DNA of 64,000 nucleotides from Eumeta japonica. Its lineage: Eukaryota; Arthropoda; Insecta; Lepidoptera; Psychidae. The notes under the pieces are model-generated. The model saw only the letters and a list, made by a program, of their open reading frames with translations. It made no database searches and was not told where the DNA came from. The translations under genes and the position numbers were made by a program. The stretch spans positions 558,001-622,000 of the forward strand of contig BGZK01000141.1 in assembly GCA_005406025.1 (NCBI GenBank), written 5' to 3'. Shown here one piece after another: positions 1-15,000 of this stretch (the stretch's first letter is position 1; every line of letters begins with the position of its first letter).

Positions 1-545
1 CTTTTGATTCTGATCCCGTCCCTACACTCGTTTTCGACCCCAGTCCCATTCTCAATTTCGGTCCCGGTCCCGCTTTCCATTCTAATCCCGGCTTCGTTCT
101 TGATTCTGCTCTTCGTTCCAATTTCAATTCCGATTCCGCTGCAATTTGCTTAAGAATAGTGCTTAATATATATTAGTGTGAGAATTTTTAGAATCGATTA
201 ATTGCTTAGGGTTATTAGTACAAACACTCGAATGAAACCGAAGACAAATGTTAGTTTTTTTTAAAAAAAACGTCATGGGCGTGCGTATAACATATTACCA
301 AAGTTTCATTGTAATCGATTCAATGGATTAAGTACCCATAGAGGACAAACATAGATTGATTTTTATTTATATAGATAGTTATCATCCTCGTCTCCTCCCT
401 TGTGACCATATAATGATTTCCTACATCTTGCGTATCGATTGATGACGCCGTGTCCATCATGATTCCGCTCTTGCTCTTTCTCTCGGTCTAATCTCAATTC
501 TGGTCTTGCTCCCGATTTCGATTCCGGTTCCATTTTCGATTTTAT
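1..545. repeat. Degenerate GATTCC/GGTCCC hexamer repeats
   Basis: 1-140 and 440-545 consist of loosely repeated hexamers such as GATTCC, GGTCCC, GATCCC and AATTCC ('tcccggtcccgctttcc'). They look like an eroded simple satellite. The sequence between (141-439) is ordinary AT-rich DNA. Confidence 0.6.
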
Positions 546-2809
546 TCCAATAAATTATCCCATTTTAAGGGTCTTTTTTGATCAGGCAGACAGACATATA
601 CAAATATATTATTTTTCTATACAAACCTTGTCCTGACAATAACGAACACAGCAAGAAAAGAATTATCCAATTTAATGCAGTTCGGAAGTGATGCCCAATA
701 ATATTTTGAATATTTTTCTTCAGGGTAACATTAAAAATAAATCTAGGTTTTTAAAGGAACAAAATCTTAATTTTAATTCTCTTTTAATCTTCGCTCTAAA
801 AAATTGAACAATTTAGTACTCTCTCTTTCTCATGTTCGAATGTGAGATAATATGTATAAAATTTGAGCAGAATATGCGCATTGATTCGGATCTTTATAGC
901 GATAAAATAAAAGGTATAAATAAAAAAAAATGCTATTGAAAATGATTGACAATAAATGTACTACACATAATTTAATAAATTATTTCAAATTTTTTGCCAT
1001 TTAGATATGCGCTGTATCGGAAGATACCTCTAATTTGTTTAAAAATGGTATAAGTCTTGTGACACAAAAATGCCAAATCGAGGAACGCGTCGCAATAACG
1101 TATTATGTAGAAACTCGAGAGCCGTAATGACCATGGCCAGTCCTACGCTCGGGTGACTGTAACAATTATTAAAAGGACTTTTTTTTTTTGTTTGCTGCTG
1201 GATGAGGTACCACACGACTTTTTGGAGTGTGCCTTAATTTGATGCTTCGGAAATGATGAGGCACTGGAGTTTTTAAATCGATAAGTTCGCTGAAAGAGCA
1301 TTTAAATGACATTTCCTTTATGCCGCGCATCGTATTGCGGATAATTGTTCTTAAATTGTTATTGTTGAAGTTTTTTAAAAATTGCAGAACTATGATGATA
1401 TTCAAACTTACAAAATAAAATGACCTCGATCACGACTTTGAAATATTTTTCTAAACAATAATAAAACATCTGTGTTTTGAGGTTATGTTTATTTGAAATA
1501 TCTATTACAAACGTAGTTTGTTGTACACGAAATTAATGTGTATCGTGCCTAGGAAATTAGCCTGATGCTATTTCTATAATTTTTCTGATATTTATAAATA
1601 TATTTTGCTCAATATTATACTTTGTATGGAACAATAACATCGGTGGCGCGGCGACAGGCTTTTCTGTTTCCTACTTCAATCTCTATCAATGCTCATAGAA
1701 AAACGCAATTATAGTGTTGCTATATTAAAATTTAGTACATATTAAATAAAATGAGTGGTAACTTTATGAGAAAAGTGGAAAAATTAGTCTACCAAATTAA
1801 CTAGTAACTAGGTTAATAATTTTTTTTAATAACAAAAGCTGGGAATGGCCTGTTCATTTAAAGAATTTTTTATTAATGATTTTATTGGTTTTGTATCATT
1901 AATGTAAACAAAACTTTGAAAAGCATTATAATTATGAACAATGTTACCAGATGCTTGCTAGCTAAAGCACAAAGTGTACACTTTCTTTGTGTACACTTTG
2001 TGTGTTTTACTTTTCTTTTATAAATATTATTCTTTATAGAAACTTATACTATTATATTAATGTCACGAATTACGGTGTATAATGTTCATGTCTCTGCAGT
2101 AGATGGTAGATTAACTAAAAAATACGGTGTTTTTACCACTGCTATAGTATAGTTAGTTGTAAAGAAAAAGAGCGCCATAGAAAGAACACCCGGCTGGCTT
2201 ATTTAACTGCAGACAAATTAAAGACAGTGATTGGCCAATAACCAAAACATTACATATAATTTTCTTTTTGGTAGATATTCTTACTAAGTTTTTAATTTTA
2301 CTGTTACCAACGTATTATTATTACCTTTTAACACCTAAAATATTATGTGTTTTAACGAAATGTAATATAAATTTTCGCGTTAAACAGAATACATACACAA
2401 TACAAAATCGTATATGAACACATATACGTATAAATTGCCTTTTCTATTCCTATTCAAATTCGGACCATATAGTCTTATTGCGATTTGCGTGAGCACTTCA
2501 GTCTTCATTGATTGCTTGCTAATTGATTATTTATTATACACAATTATATAAATGATACAATTACGTTTTTAAAATGAATCTCTTGTATAGCGGCTTCAGT
2601 ACGCACCTTTTAAACATACATGATTTTGTATTATCTTTGCTCGAATTAAGTCGAAAGTATCAAAAATCTCGCATTGAATATTTGCATATAAAAAAGAACA
2701 ATGGGCAAAAATATCTACTTTTATGATGATAATTCAATTTTTTCTCTTATTAGAATTCAGATATTTTGTAAAACATCCCAATTAATTTTTTCCTATAATG
2801 CATTTACAG
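546..2809. other. No gene seen; probable REEP intron
   Basis: No convincing exon for the REEP N-terminus (start Met and first membrane segment) was found. A hairpin 'cacaaagtgtaca' / 'tgtacactttgtg' lies at about 1968-2002. The rest is AT-rich intron-like sequence. Confidence 0.5.
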
Positions 2810-3007
2810 GTAAAATGGATGATGTATTGGATAGTTTTCGCACTGTTCACCTGCACAGAAACTATCACAGACGTATTCTTCAGCTGGTTCCCGTTCTATT
2901 ACGAAGTGAAGATAGTACTCGTTCTATGGCTACTTTCCCCAGCTACAAAAGGCTCGTCGATACTCTACAGGAAGTTCGTGCATCCAGCGTTATGCAGAAG
3001 GGAACAG
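2810..3007 (+). CDS. ReepA: REEP exon: TB2/DP1/HVA22 hairpin segment
   Basis: Acceptor TTTACAG ends at 2809 and donor GTTGAT starts at 3008. The exon is 66 codons, phase 0 at both ends. It begins [10 protein letters not shown] and ends [11 protein letters not shown], the conserved core with two hydrophobic stretches. The donor is weak after the GT, but the next exon continues the family sequence exactly (REQ then EIDEY). Confidence 0.9.
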
Positions 3008-6000
3008 GTTGATGTTGTTAATAAAGAACATCCATTTGTCTATGCCCCATCATACTCTTTAGCATAAATTACGTTTTTAACATGGATATAATTTCTAATG
3101 ACCTGTCTTCTACTCTCGATACGACCATAATATTAATGTTAACCGATTGCTGTTTTATATAAATAGTAATTAATGTGTGATATCCGATAATTCAAAAATA
3201 AATGTGTGAATCCCAACAAATTTAGAAAGTGATATTTACAAATTACCAAGAAGTTAGTGCAAACACTTGCACATGCAGTATAAGAATAGAGTTTCTTACT
3301 ATAGCAGAGTAAATAACATTAGTAATGTATTTCCAATATTTCCAAAATCACCAAATTGTTTTATTTCCATATTAAAATTTAACTTGTAACAGGAATCTCA
3401 GTAGAATCAAAATTATAAATGACCTTTATATATTTATGGTCAGAATTTGTATCGAGAAATACTAAATAGAATAACAACTAAATTGTTGGATGGTTTAAAA
3501 ACAACAATGAATAAATGTGCTTAGTAATGCAACATAGATGCAGATTCTTAATCAATTTATTGGACTGTTTGTCAGGTCTTATAAAGCCCAAATTTTTGTA
3601 CACCATATCACGAGCAAGCAAAAGTAAATTATAATTCAAAAAAGGGTAGTATTTTGTATTCCTAATGAGTAGTTAACAAATATTTTTGCATGTGCAAATG
3701 CAATAGGAGAGCAATAGCAATTAATGCTGGTCCACAACAGTGAATTTGATTTATTGCTATGTATGACTTTATTGCAACCAAAATGTTTTATTATACCCTA
3801 TCTGAATGGAAAAACAAAGTGACCCGATTGGTTGAAAAGTAATTATGGTTTTCTAATTGTGTTCGGTGAACTTTCAGGAAATAGATGAATACATCGCTAA
3901 AGCAAAAGATCAGGGTTACCATACTGTGCTCAACCTCGGCACGAAGGGTGTCAATTATGCGACAACTGTTATTATGCAGACAGCAATAAAGGTCAGTTTT
4001 AAATGATTATAAAAAAAAAGCGAGCCAAGTTAATGTTTAATTATGTAATAGCATGCTTTTTCTTACAACTGAACAAAGGGTTATGGTGGACATTAACCCT
4101 AAAGTGAGTTAACACTTTAGTTGACAATCAATGTTCATATCATTATAGTTGATAAAAAAAAAATCGAAACACCTACTAAGCATGACCACGAGTGTCTTAG
4201 CGCCTATAGATTTGTGCTCACTGTCATTTGCAAAATTAATTGTTTTTTTTTATTCTTGATCACATTCGCTTATTTCACTTGTTAATTTTGTATTAACACG
4301 CTTTTTTTAATTTCCTCCCTTCGATCCCGCATCCATTGCCTTTTCTCCCACTTGCACACAGAATCTCAACCTGCCAAGTCCCGAAGACGATGTGCGGCAC
4401 ACGAGGAGGCAGATACGAGGCCGGGACGTTAACGACTCTTTCCCCGATTTGGACTTCAACATGAGCTCAGAAACCGTTCCGGGAGTGGTGGAAATAGTAG
4501 AATTAGACAAAGACGCACAAGACGATTGTGTGGCCGGAGATCACGATCCGGATTACGATCCCAACAACGATCCCGATGCGCACAGACACCGCGAGAATGT
4601 GAAAAAACGGCGTGCGGCCAAAGAGAAGCGAACTAGAAGCAAGTCCAGAGGACGTAAAACTAGAAGCCAGACCGCCGCCGCCGCCGCCGCCGCTAGGACT
4701 GTTGAAATAGACGAATGACAATACCAAAGTTTTCAGATTTTTGATATCACTTGATACAAATGTGATTTCTAAATATCTTTACTTTTATCCATTAATTTTT
4801 CTTATTTTGACATTTTTCTTCTAATTTTTTTTTTCTATAATCTTCTATTTTAAACAAAGCCTGTTTCGCTACTTGAATTTTCATAATTCTTAATAAAATG
4901 TAAAATTGCTTTTTGTGTCTTGTAATGTTTAATATAACAATATGTAGGTAGTTTAAGACAAGTGAGGAATTTTAAAGGATTCTTGCAAAATTATGAGGGA
5001 GGGAGCATTATAGTGTGATTTGAGCTGGACTCGAATTTTAATTATACATATGAACAACACAATGCAGATGCTGAGGTTATGAATGACATATATTGTTTAT
5101 TTTCACGTTAGTCTGCATATTTTGAATTATACATTAAATCCATTCTAATTAACTTTACTAGGGGAAAACAAATTGCTTTGCTTTTAAATTGCTAGTTTTG
5201 TGGATATGCTGTGACTGACATCAAATTTTAATATGTAGGGAAAAGTGCCAACGTTGGATATTTTTACATACAGTTTAACGGGAGATATATTTTCTTAAAT
5301 TAAATTTTAATTATTTTCTCGAAGTCGTACATATTGTAAGATTTCTGTCATTAAACATAATTTTAGCATTATTAACATAGAATGTAACATTCCATGAATG
5401 TGGAAATTTAAAATGTGATAATTAAATAAGGCGATAATATCAATATTCATAATAAATTTATTACCAGAAGTTAATTTGATTTATTAATTAGATGTCAGAC
5501 ATTAATTGCAGTAAATTTAAAATACAGTGTCTCAATATTAATGTTTATAATATGACTTTGTTGAAACTTTTCTGGATGTGAATGTGAATAATGTACATTT
5601 TTAAGACAATCAAAACTTACACATCTTGATTTCAACACGATCTTTTGAAATCATGATTATGTTTGGTTTTAAGAGATTGAAAAATTTTAGAAGGCTTAAA
5701 ACCAACTGTGTAAAAATTACATCTGTGTGTCATAACTCATTGGGAAATAACAGTTCAACAGTATTTTTACGTTCTTTAAGTGTGATAAATACCATCCCTG
5801 CACATTTTGTTATTGTCATATATATATATACACACATTTTTTAATAACATAATAAACAATACCATCACATTTGTGTGTAACAATAATTCTTTATGTATAT
5901 TCCAACATTAAATGCAGATGTGATTCTTGTTGTTGTCAAATTTGTTTATACACAATTTTATTTTAAAACCTGAAAATATATCATGTTCAGTTCTTGCCAA

Positions 6001-9000
6001 AACTCTGCCTCTGTGAATTTGCACTATTGTGTCTCATTAAAAAACATAGTATTCTGTAGAATTCTTGTTTGGCTGCATATAACATTATCTGTGCAGTTCC
6101 TGAAATACGTCAATTTCACATATGCAAAATTGTTTGGCCCCTACTATAACATTGTTACTATTTTTAACTATAATTTTCAATTAAACTAGGCTATTAGTAA
6201 TGTTATATTCATGAAATTGTATCTTTTATTTCCGAGAATCTGAAGCATGAGCACAATAATTTCATGATCTGTATTTGATCTTTTTTAAACTTGTGTGTAT
6301 TATAGTGTTATTTACTTTTTTTAGCATAAATTGTTTGTAGTTAAAATAATTGTACTGAATGATGCTGTTTAGTCTATAATTGTATTATAAGTTTGTATGA
6401 CTGATTTCACACACTTTTTTTTTTAATTTTTAATAAAGTATTTGAAATAATGTTTAATTTTTTTCACTTTATATTAAATTGATTTTTTTTATTTGTAGTC
6501 TATAAAATCCTTCAAACACTTGTTTTAACGATTGATGTTTTGAAGATGTTAGGGTAGAAATTTCAGCTCTGCATGCGCTTTGTGAGGCTTCTATGTTTTT
6601 TTTGAACCGGAAAAGCACTTCATCAATATGTGAGTATCACTACTTATTTCACTGCTTCAACGTTCCCTTACAATCTTAAAGATTAATGTAATAAATCGCT
6701 TAATACGCTCACGTAAATATTAGTTTTTTTTTTTTTTGTTAGGACATGGAATCAAGACTTCTCTATTATGGTTTCATGAAGATGCTGTTATAGCATGGGG
6801 CGTTTACATGTGTAAACGACATGACTATTAAAACAATGTGATATTATTTAAGTTGGACCGCTGTTAGCAACGATCAAACTGACGTTTAGTATTAATGTCA
6901 ATTTATAACATAGTGCCAAATTGATAGTCGATGTTATTTGCCTATCAGTGCTGTTAGAAACTGTCATTAGTCTTTTATAATACAAATATCTATATAACTA
7001 GACTAAAAGTCTGAATTCAAGTTATAAAAATAAACTAGAAACCAAAATCCTTTCATGTTTAGAGCGTCTGAATGTCGCAAACGTCTTTAAAAAAAATTAA
7101 AACACCTGATAACAATGAGCTAAAAGTATAGACAAATCCATATAACCATTGAATTCAAAAATTTTACACTTGCAGGGCGGTGGCGGTTTAGTACAACAGT
7201 TACGAAAAAGCTATAGTTTATCCGATTTGAGTGAGTGCGAGCCGCGCGCGGTGGAGGCGGCGCCCGACGAGGCGGACGACGTGCTCGCCGAGCCGCGTCT
7301 GATAAGGCGACAGGTCACTAAAAGGTATTTGGTTTGTACAGTTTTAGTCGCTTAATAGCTGGCATGTCTATTTACGTAAGATAATATTTATGATTTTTAG
7401 GATTCCGTACCCAAACGGTAAAAACAGGACCCTATTGATAAGACTCTGCTGTCCGTCTGTCTGTCTGTCACCAGGCTGTATCTCGTGAACCGTGATAGCT
7501 AAACAGTTGAAACTTTCACAGATGATGTATTTCTGTTGCCGCTATAATAACAAATTACTAAAAACAGAATAAAATAAATATTTAAATGGGGCTCCCATGC
7601 AATAAACGTGATTTTTTTGTCGTTTTTTGCTTGATATTAATAACGGCAACAGGTAGACGCTTGAAATATTCACAGAATATTTAGTTGGATATTCACTTCA
7701 AAAATAAATAATTAAAATAAAATAAATTAAGCGGGCTCCCATATAACAAATATGATTTTTTGCCGTTTTTTTCTCGATGTTAATAACACAACAGGTAGAA
7801 ACTTGAAATATTTACAGAATATTTAGATTTATATTCATTTTAAAAATAAATACCAATTTATTTCGAAAAACCGGCCAAGTGCGAGTCGGATTTGCGCACG
7901 AAGAGTTCCATACCATTATCTATACATTAGACATATTATACCCGATTTACATATGCATACAAAATTTTAGCTCAATCGAAAACCGCGACGGGTCAAATTT
8001 AACTTGCTAGATTTTGTTACAGACTGACACAGGAACCGGTGAAACTAAAAAAAGGTTATAATATAGTGTCTAATGTTGTATAGATAATGGTAGGGAACGC
8101 TTCGTGCGCGAGTCCGACTCGCACTTGGCCAGTTTTTCATGTAAATGACCTAAACTTGCATTAAGTAATTGATGAACATCAGCGAATGACGTGCCAGAAA
8201 TATGTAAAGATCATAATCATTTGAACTTCTGTAGCCTTCGCCTACCGCTCTAGGCGTGAGTTTATATATAAAAAATAATAATAAAAATAGCATAATGTTG
8301 ACATGTTACATAAAATCGTATTTACCAAGAGCTATATATGATGCTTTATATGATTAAGAAAAATATAAATTCCCATTTATTCACCAAAATTAATCTGTGA
8401 AGTACAGCACTATCTCTAACTTTAATTTATAGTGGCTTGCTTTATTGATTTGTTATGTTAAGTATATACCACATTTTATAATAGATGTTACTCTGCTGCC
8501 AACAACTGAATGTAAAAGAAAATCTAACTCTTGCCACAGTCACTGTACATCAAATATTCCTCTCATAAATCAATAAGTTTTTTATTTTTCTTGCTTCAAC
8601 ACCCTCGTAAGTTGAATAATTAGCTTTTGGATCTCATATCTGTATTTGAATTACTACTTATTGTAACTATTTATTTGAAACAGTCTCCGATAAAAGTATC
8701 TATGAGTCACTGAGGTGATTCCATAAGTATTCCATATTCATATTCTAAAAACAGTACACTTATGGAATCTCTCTATTTGAAATAGGGGTAAAGTAGCGAC
8801 CAAGTGCAAGTAGAACTCGCGTTCCATGTCATCACACAATATATTTATGTTATATATTTATAAAAACAATTGTATTTTCATTTAGTTAAAGATCTTTAGT
8901 GTGAACTCGACTCGCATTTCATCGGTATTCATTATTTGTTGCTTTGCTATAGATTATTCATTATATAGCACCAAGTTCAGCGCCTCCATGTATTACCGTT

Positions 9001-12000
9001 ATTATGATAGAGTAAATCAAAAACATTTATTTTTAATTCTCTTTATTAACGACAAGGCAGATTTTATAGCCTCATCGACAGGCTTCCACGCAGTTTTCTT
9101 AAAATAAAAATGCAAAATTATAATGTCATTTCAGGTTTTTAATCACCCTTACTGCTGAGGGACACCTTTCTACAATCCCTTTATTTCGGATTGACGGCCT
9201 TAGACCTTAAACTTTCCACGCCCGTCCCACGCGGGTCGATCGCCGCTAGTGACCGTCGTCACTATCGCGATGACAACTTCCGGGAAGAGCGGCCTGACTT
9301 ACTCTCAGGGCACGGAGGGAATGGTTTAATTTGACTTTACTTAAATACTCATCTATCAATTTGCTTGTGGTCTAGTATCTAAAGCCAGATCGTCCTTCAC
9401 TACCGCGTCAACCAGATGAAAATGATATTATATCGATTGAAATAAGTTTCTGAACATAATTTGATAAGGTAACTCCCTACAAAATGTTCATGGTCATGAT
9501 TAATTAAAATTATAAAAAAAAGTATTTTTTAAAATTTGCTGGCATGTCTACCGAACAAAGCAAACTCCAGTGGAAATTTTATGATATACACAACATGTAA
9601 TAGCTCGGTAGCTTACCTTTTTCTGGTCCCTATTATCTGGCAGCTGTATTAAAACAAGTAAGTTGAAATTAGTAATTGCAATCTTCTGTCAACCAATCGA
9701 GTCCAGTTTTAAAATGAAAACAATTAAATTACAAATAACGTAGTATAAGGTTGCTCGAGAAAATTTGTTTATAGATACAAGTTGTAAGACTTTTAAAATG
9801 AAAAAGCAATTTTTTGGAGTGGATGAAATGATTCTTTTATTAATTTTAATAAAAAAGGTTTTGAAAAACTCGGCATATGTGAAAGCATATGCCATTCTAA
9901 TTTTTTAAAGATACCAGCTTTTTAAATTTTCATTTTACTTTTATAAATTTTTGGTTTAATTTAAATAATTGAGATAATTAGTTGAATGAAAATTTGAAAA
10001 AAAAAAATTATGATAAAAATAAAAAACCTTATTGATAATGTACTTACTTCAGGATTTTTGACAAATACATCAAAATCGTCATTGTAATTTTTTTTTAACG
10101 ACGTTACTTTTTTAAAGTGATAGGAATGTTAACCTTCAAACTTAATTGAATCTTTGGTTAACTCGACGTCACTATATTTAAAACCTTTAAATCATCGAAA
10201 CGATAACTTTAAAAAACAATGTTCAAAGGATTTGTCATTAACATCAATTAAAGTCATTTTTTTTCCTTAAAAAACACTTCATCATTTTTAATTTATTTTC
10301 GTGTTTAGTAACAGACTACTCGAAACATTGCTCTATAGTAAATCAATCCTTGTTTTTACTATGAGTATAAAATCTGGGCATTCTCTTACAGTTAATGGTG
10401 CCTGTGCACACAGCTGTAGAACTTTGTTCTTTTCTATAGTAAGGAATAGCACTTCCACTGTCTTTCTGTCTAACAGTTTTGCTCGTTACGTTTTTTCAAT
10501 TTAAAAGTCCTACAATCTATGAACAAATTTTCTCGAGCAACCTTGTACTATATTATTTTGTAATTTAATTGTTTTCATTTTAAAACTGGGCTCGATTGGT
10601 TGACAGAACAGTGCAATTACTAATTTCAACTTACCTGTTTGAATGCAGCTGCCAGGTAATAGGGACCAGAAAAAGATAAGCAACTAAGCTGTTGCATGTT
10701 GTGTATATTATAAACTTTCCACTGAAGTTTGTTTTGTTTGATAGTCACGCCGGCGAAATTTAAAAAAGTATTATTTTTTTATAGTTTTAATTAATTATAA
10801 CCATGAACATTTTTTAGAGGGTTGCGTTATTAAATTATGTTTGGAAACTTGTTTCATTCTATAAAATATTACTTTCATCTGGTTGACACAATAGTGAAGG
10901 ATGATCTTACTTAGGATCTTAGACTATAGATAGATCCCGATAGCTCTCTTTTCAGATAACGTTTTTAATCACAGAGCCATCATCGTTTTAATAATAGCAC
11001 GAGTTTCTACAGATATTCTTTGGAGTTAATAGATGATTGTGATAATTTGTAGCGTGTACAGCACACGCCGCAGCGCCTCCGAGTCCAACAGCCGCGCGCC
11101 GCTTTACTTCCCCGAGGTGGACGTGGAGGTGCGCGGTGCGCGCCCCACCCGTGACGAGCACGATTTTAGGTAAATATCATTTGTAAAATATATATATGAT
11201 ATATTAATTTTTATGCTATGATATATATACAAATACATACATATATATTATTACTAATATTATATATTTTAAAAAAAACATTGTATTATAAATAAATTTT
11301 CACATAAATAACTCAATATTTTTTTTGTGTTATACATACATTGTTATATGTAAAGGGATTTAAAATTTAGGATTTGTCCAACAGGAATGAAAATACATTA
11401 AATTGAATTTAAACGCGAACAAAATACATGCTAAATTAATTTAAAATTTCTATATCCAATGAATGGTAAGTACCAGGAGAAATACAAAGTAAGAAACACT
11501 GAGATACAAGAATGTTAAAAGAGTACTAGAAATGATATATTAAACAAACATGTAGTCCTGTTTGTCACATTGCAATCGATCAATGAATTAAACTTACTGT
11601 GATATTATCACATCAATTCTCTAATAAAAACTGTAACCATCTCATAAGAGATATTACAATATATCACTTGCCTTAAAGGCAAGTGATCTTACTCTACATA
11701 ATTAAAATTAATTGACAAATTAATTTTACTTTAAATTGAGAATCCCACACCATATACATGGTTTTACATGAAGATTTAAAATTATTTTAATTCAATAAAA
11801 AAATGTCCTTTGAAGTATAATGACTATTGTATGAAAATTCTGTTTCTCATATATGAAATTGGTTATTACGATATCAAAAGGAATGTGCATGTACAAATAG
11901 TTTTTGAAGTGACAAATAATCAATTTAAGTAAAACCACAAAAAATATTACTATCCATAGAATGCAAAATAAATGGGTGCCTAATATCATAAAAAGAGAAT

Positions 12001-15000
12001 ATTTTTGGACTACTCAGACACAACTATTAGGTAACCATTGAATGAAAGCTCATTGATCAACAAGCAAGATCAAAAACAAACAAAAAAACGAGACTATAAT
12101 TCAATCTTTAGCAGCTGAATAGGAAACTTTTTGTAATAATGCTACTGGCGCTGCGTTTATCAATGTAATTTATTGAATATAAGATAATTCTCAATATTTT
12201 GAATATTTTTGTTTACTGAAAACATTTTGTTTACATGTACCCGATCCTTTAGTGTTTTCTCTTCTATTTTTGGAATGCTATAAGGTGCAATCGACCATAT
12301 TTCGTGTACAATATATGAAAACATTTATCGAATATAATACACAATAAGTCGGAGGAAAGATTTTTTTCTTATTTTATGAGTAAAAAGGTGCCGTAAAATC
12401 TCTTTGATTTTGCTGTTTGTATTTGACTAGTTATGACACCATTAAATAGATGTCATTTTAAAAAAAGAAAAACCAAAAGTAAAGACAATGTTTCGCCATT
12501 TTTCTATTACACAGGCCTACAAAAAAAAAAATTTTTTTTTTGATGCAGCTCTGTTTGTGTCTATGGTCGATAAAGTAGGTAATGTACAATATATTGTCAT
12601 ACATTATTTTAACTCATCAGCTCTAATTTACCTTCTCCCCTTATTTAATTTTTTCCCCCGGTCTTTTTCGTAAATAGTCATTATTACAATAACATCGATA
12701 AAGTTTATGTTACTATATCATTATGGCTAGTACATACAGATGTTGTGTTAACAATCCTAATACATTTTGTTATGTTTGTGGTGAGTACATACTAAAAGAT
12801 CAGCGTAAATCGATAATAGACACTGTGAATCGCTTGTATTTTGCTTACTTCGGTATTGAAATTCGACACCAAAATAAAGTGTGGACGCCTCATAGTATAT
12901 GTAAAAAAATTCTTGTTGTTTAATACCAATAAAATATTATTTTTTTCTGAATACTATATTTTTTATATCTCAGGAACTATAGCTGATAGAAAAAAACCAG
13001 TAACATTTTTGATATCACCATGTAAAACATATCCGGCACCAAAATTGTTGTAGGCCTGTGTTATCTGTCTACCAAAATGAGTGAATCTAATGTAGAAATT
13101 TGATACATTTCGAAGTTTTATTATAAAATAGGGAAAAATGAGACACAAGCGCCGAAAAAACTTTGTAACGTTGATGGACCTCATGCTGTATCAGTAAGAA
13201 TAGCAAAAAAATTGATCAAGCGTTTTCAGTTCAGTAATTCTTATGTTAAAGATGAACCTTGCTCTGGTTGACCTTTTATGGATAAAGTCGATGCCATTTT
13301 GGCAAAAGTAGAGCAAGATCGGCATATTAGTTCTTACGACATAAATTGCTAAAGAGCTGAGGATTGACCACGAAACAGTTTTAATCCATTTTAAAAAAGC
13401 TGGATATGTAAAAAAGCTCGATACTTGAGTCCCACAGGAACCTACTGAAAGAAATCTGGTGAATCGTATACTCATTTGCAATTCTCCATTGAAACGAAAT
13501 AAAACCAAACTGTTTTTGAAGAGATTAATCAAATTATGAAAAATGTATTACCTACAATAAGAATGTGCGAAAAAGATCATGGTCAAAAGGCAAGCAAGCT
13601 TCATAGACTATAGCGAAACCCAGGTTAACTCGCAATAATTTAATCCTATGTTTATGGTGGGATTAGAAGGGCATCATTCGTTATGAATTTGTACCGCTGA
13701 GCAAAATAATCTATTCGGATTTCTACTGCCAACAGCTGAAGAGACTCAAGTAACAAGTAGAGAAAGAACGGCCGAAATAATCAACAGAAAGGGTGTGGTT
13801 TTTCACCATGATAATGCCAGACCGCACACATCTTTAGCCACTCAGCAAATATTGAGAGTTGATTGGGAAGTGTTAATGCATCTACCATATAGTCCAGACC
13901 TTGCACTCTCACATTTTCATCTGTTTCGGTCTCTTCAGAAATCTTTAAGTAGTGTTAAGTTACCATCAAAACTGTGAAAACTACTGGTCGCAGTTTTTGA
14001 TCAAAAATCCCAAAATTTCTACAGCAATGGGGTATGTCACTACCTACAAAAAGGCAACAAGTTGTTCAACAAAAGGGTACATTACACATATAATGAAATG
14101 TAAATGAACTATGACGAAAAATTGTCTTGAATTTTATATAGAATATGAAAAACCTTATATATTACAGCAGATGTTCACTAGTTGACTAAACTCAAGAAAT
14201 ATTAATTAGGGATGTTTTTTAGGAACCATGCAGTACTAGAGCTTGTCATCTCTAGTGCCCTTTTATTTTGCTCATATTTCTATGAAGGAATGTTGTCTTT
14301 TTTATTACTAATTAATTTGGCAAATTCTAAAAAAAGATAGAAGTAACTTTCATTGCCACTTAAATTATGTGATGCATGTATTATATCATTGTCTTTATAC
14401 ACTATTAATTTAAGATTCATTCAAAAAAATGAGAAATGGTATGTAGCTAACATTTAATGGACCACTAAGGCTGGGTACAAAGGTATGAATAGTAATAAAT
14501 TTTTATTAGTTATTTAGTTTGTTGAATTCTCACCCCCAAGCAAGAAACTTAATTTATTTTATTCTTAATATGTATTTATTATCACCTAATTTCAAACTGC
14601 AGTAAAATATTGTATTACTGCAGGGTCTGAGCAGCAAAACGTCTTGTAATAAGGATATGTAAAATCAAATGAATGAATCAGTCAGGGTCATGGGTTGAAG
14701 AAATGACAATGGGATGGAATCAAAAAATATACCATTTACATTACACATATACCATTGTAAATATTATTCACAAACTATTTGCCTTTAACCCATCCTTATC
14801 ATTGGATAAATTTTAAAATTGTGTTGGCATATTTTTTTGTACATTTTTAAAAATACTGCTTTACAGTATCACAGGTTTCTTACTTAATCCATACTAATAT
14901 TATGAATGTGGAAATAACTGTTTATATTTGTTTGTTACCTTTTCATGATTAAAAGGGATTTTAGTGAAATTTGGCAAGAAGGTAGATTGTATTCCAGGGA

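Noticed and set aside
2701..2809. Upstream extension of the REEP exon to ATG 2701 as the gene start
   Set aside because: The family needs a hydrophobic first segment before VKWMMY. A clear acceptor at 2809 marks the exon edge and the 2701-2809 translation is not REEP-like.
4307..4727. Minus-strand frames over the REEP alternative exon
   Set aside because: Shadow frames created by the GC-rich exon and its GCC repeat.
5626..6189. Small plus frames downstream of the REEP alternative exon
   Set aside because: AT-biased sequence within an intron or 3' UTR; no coding features.
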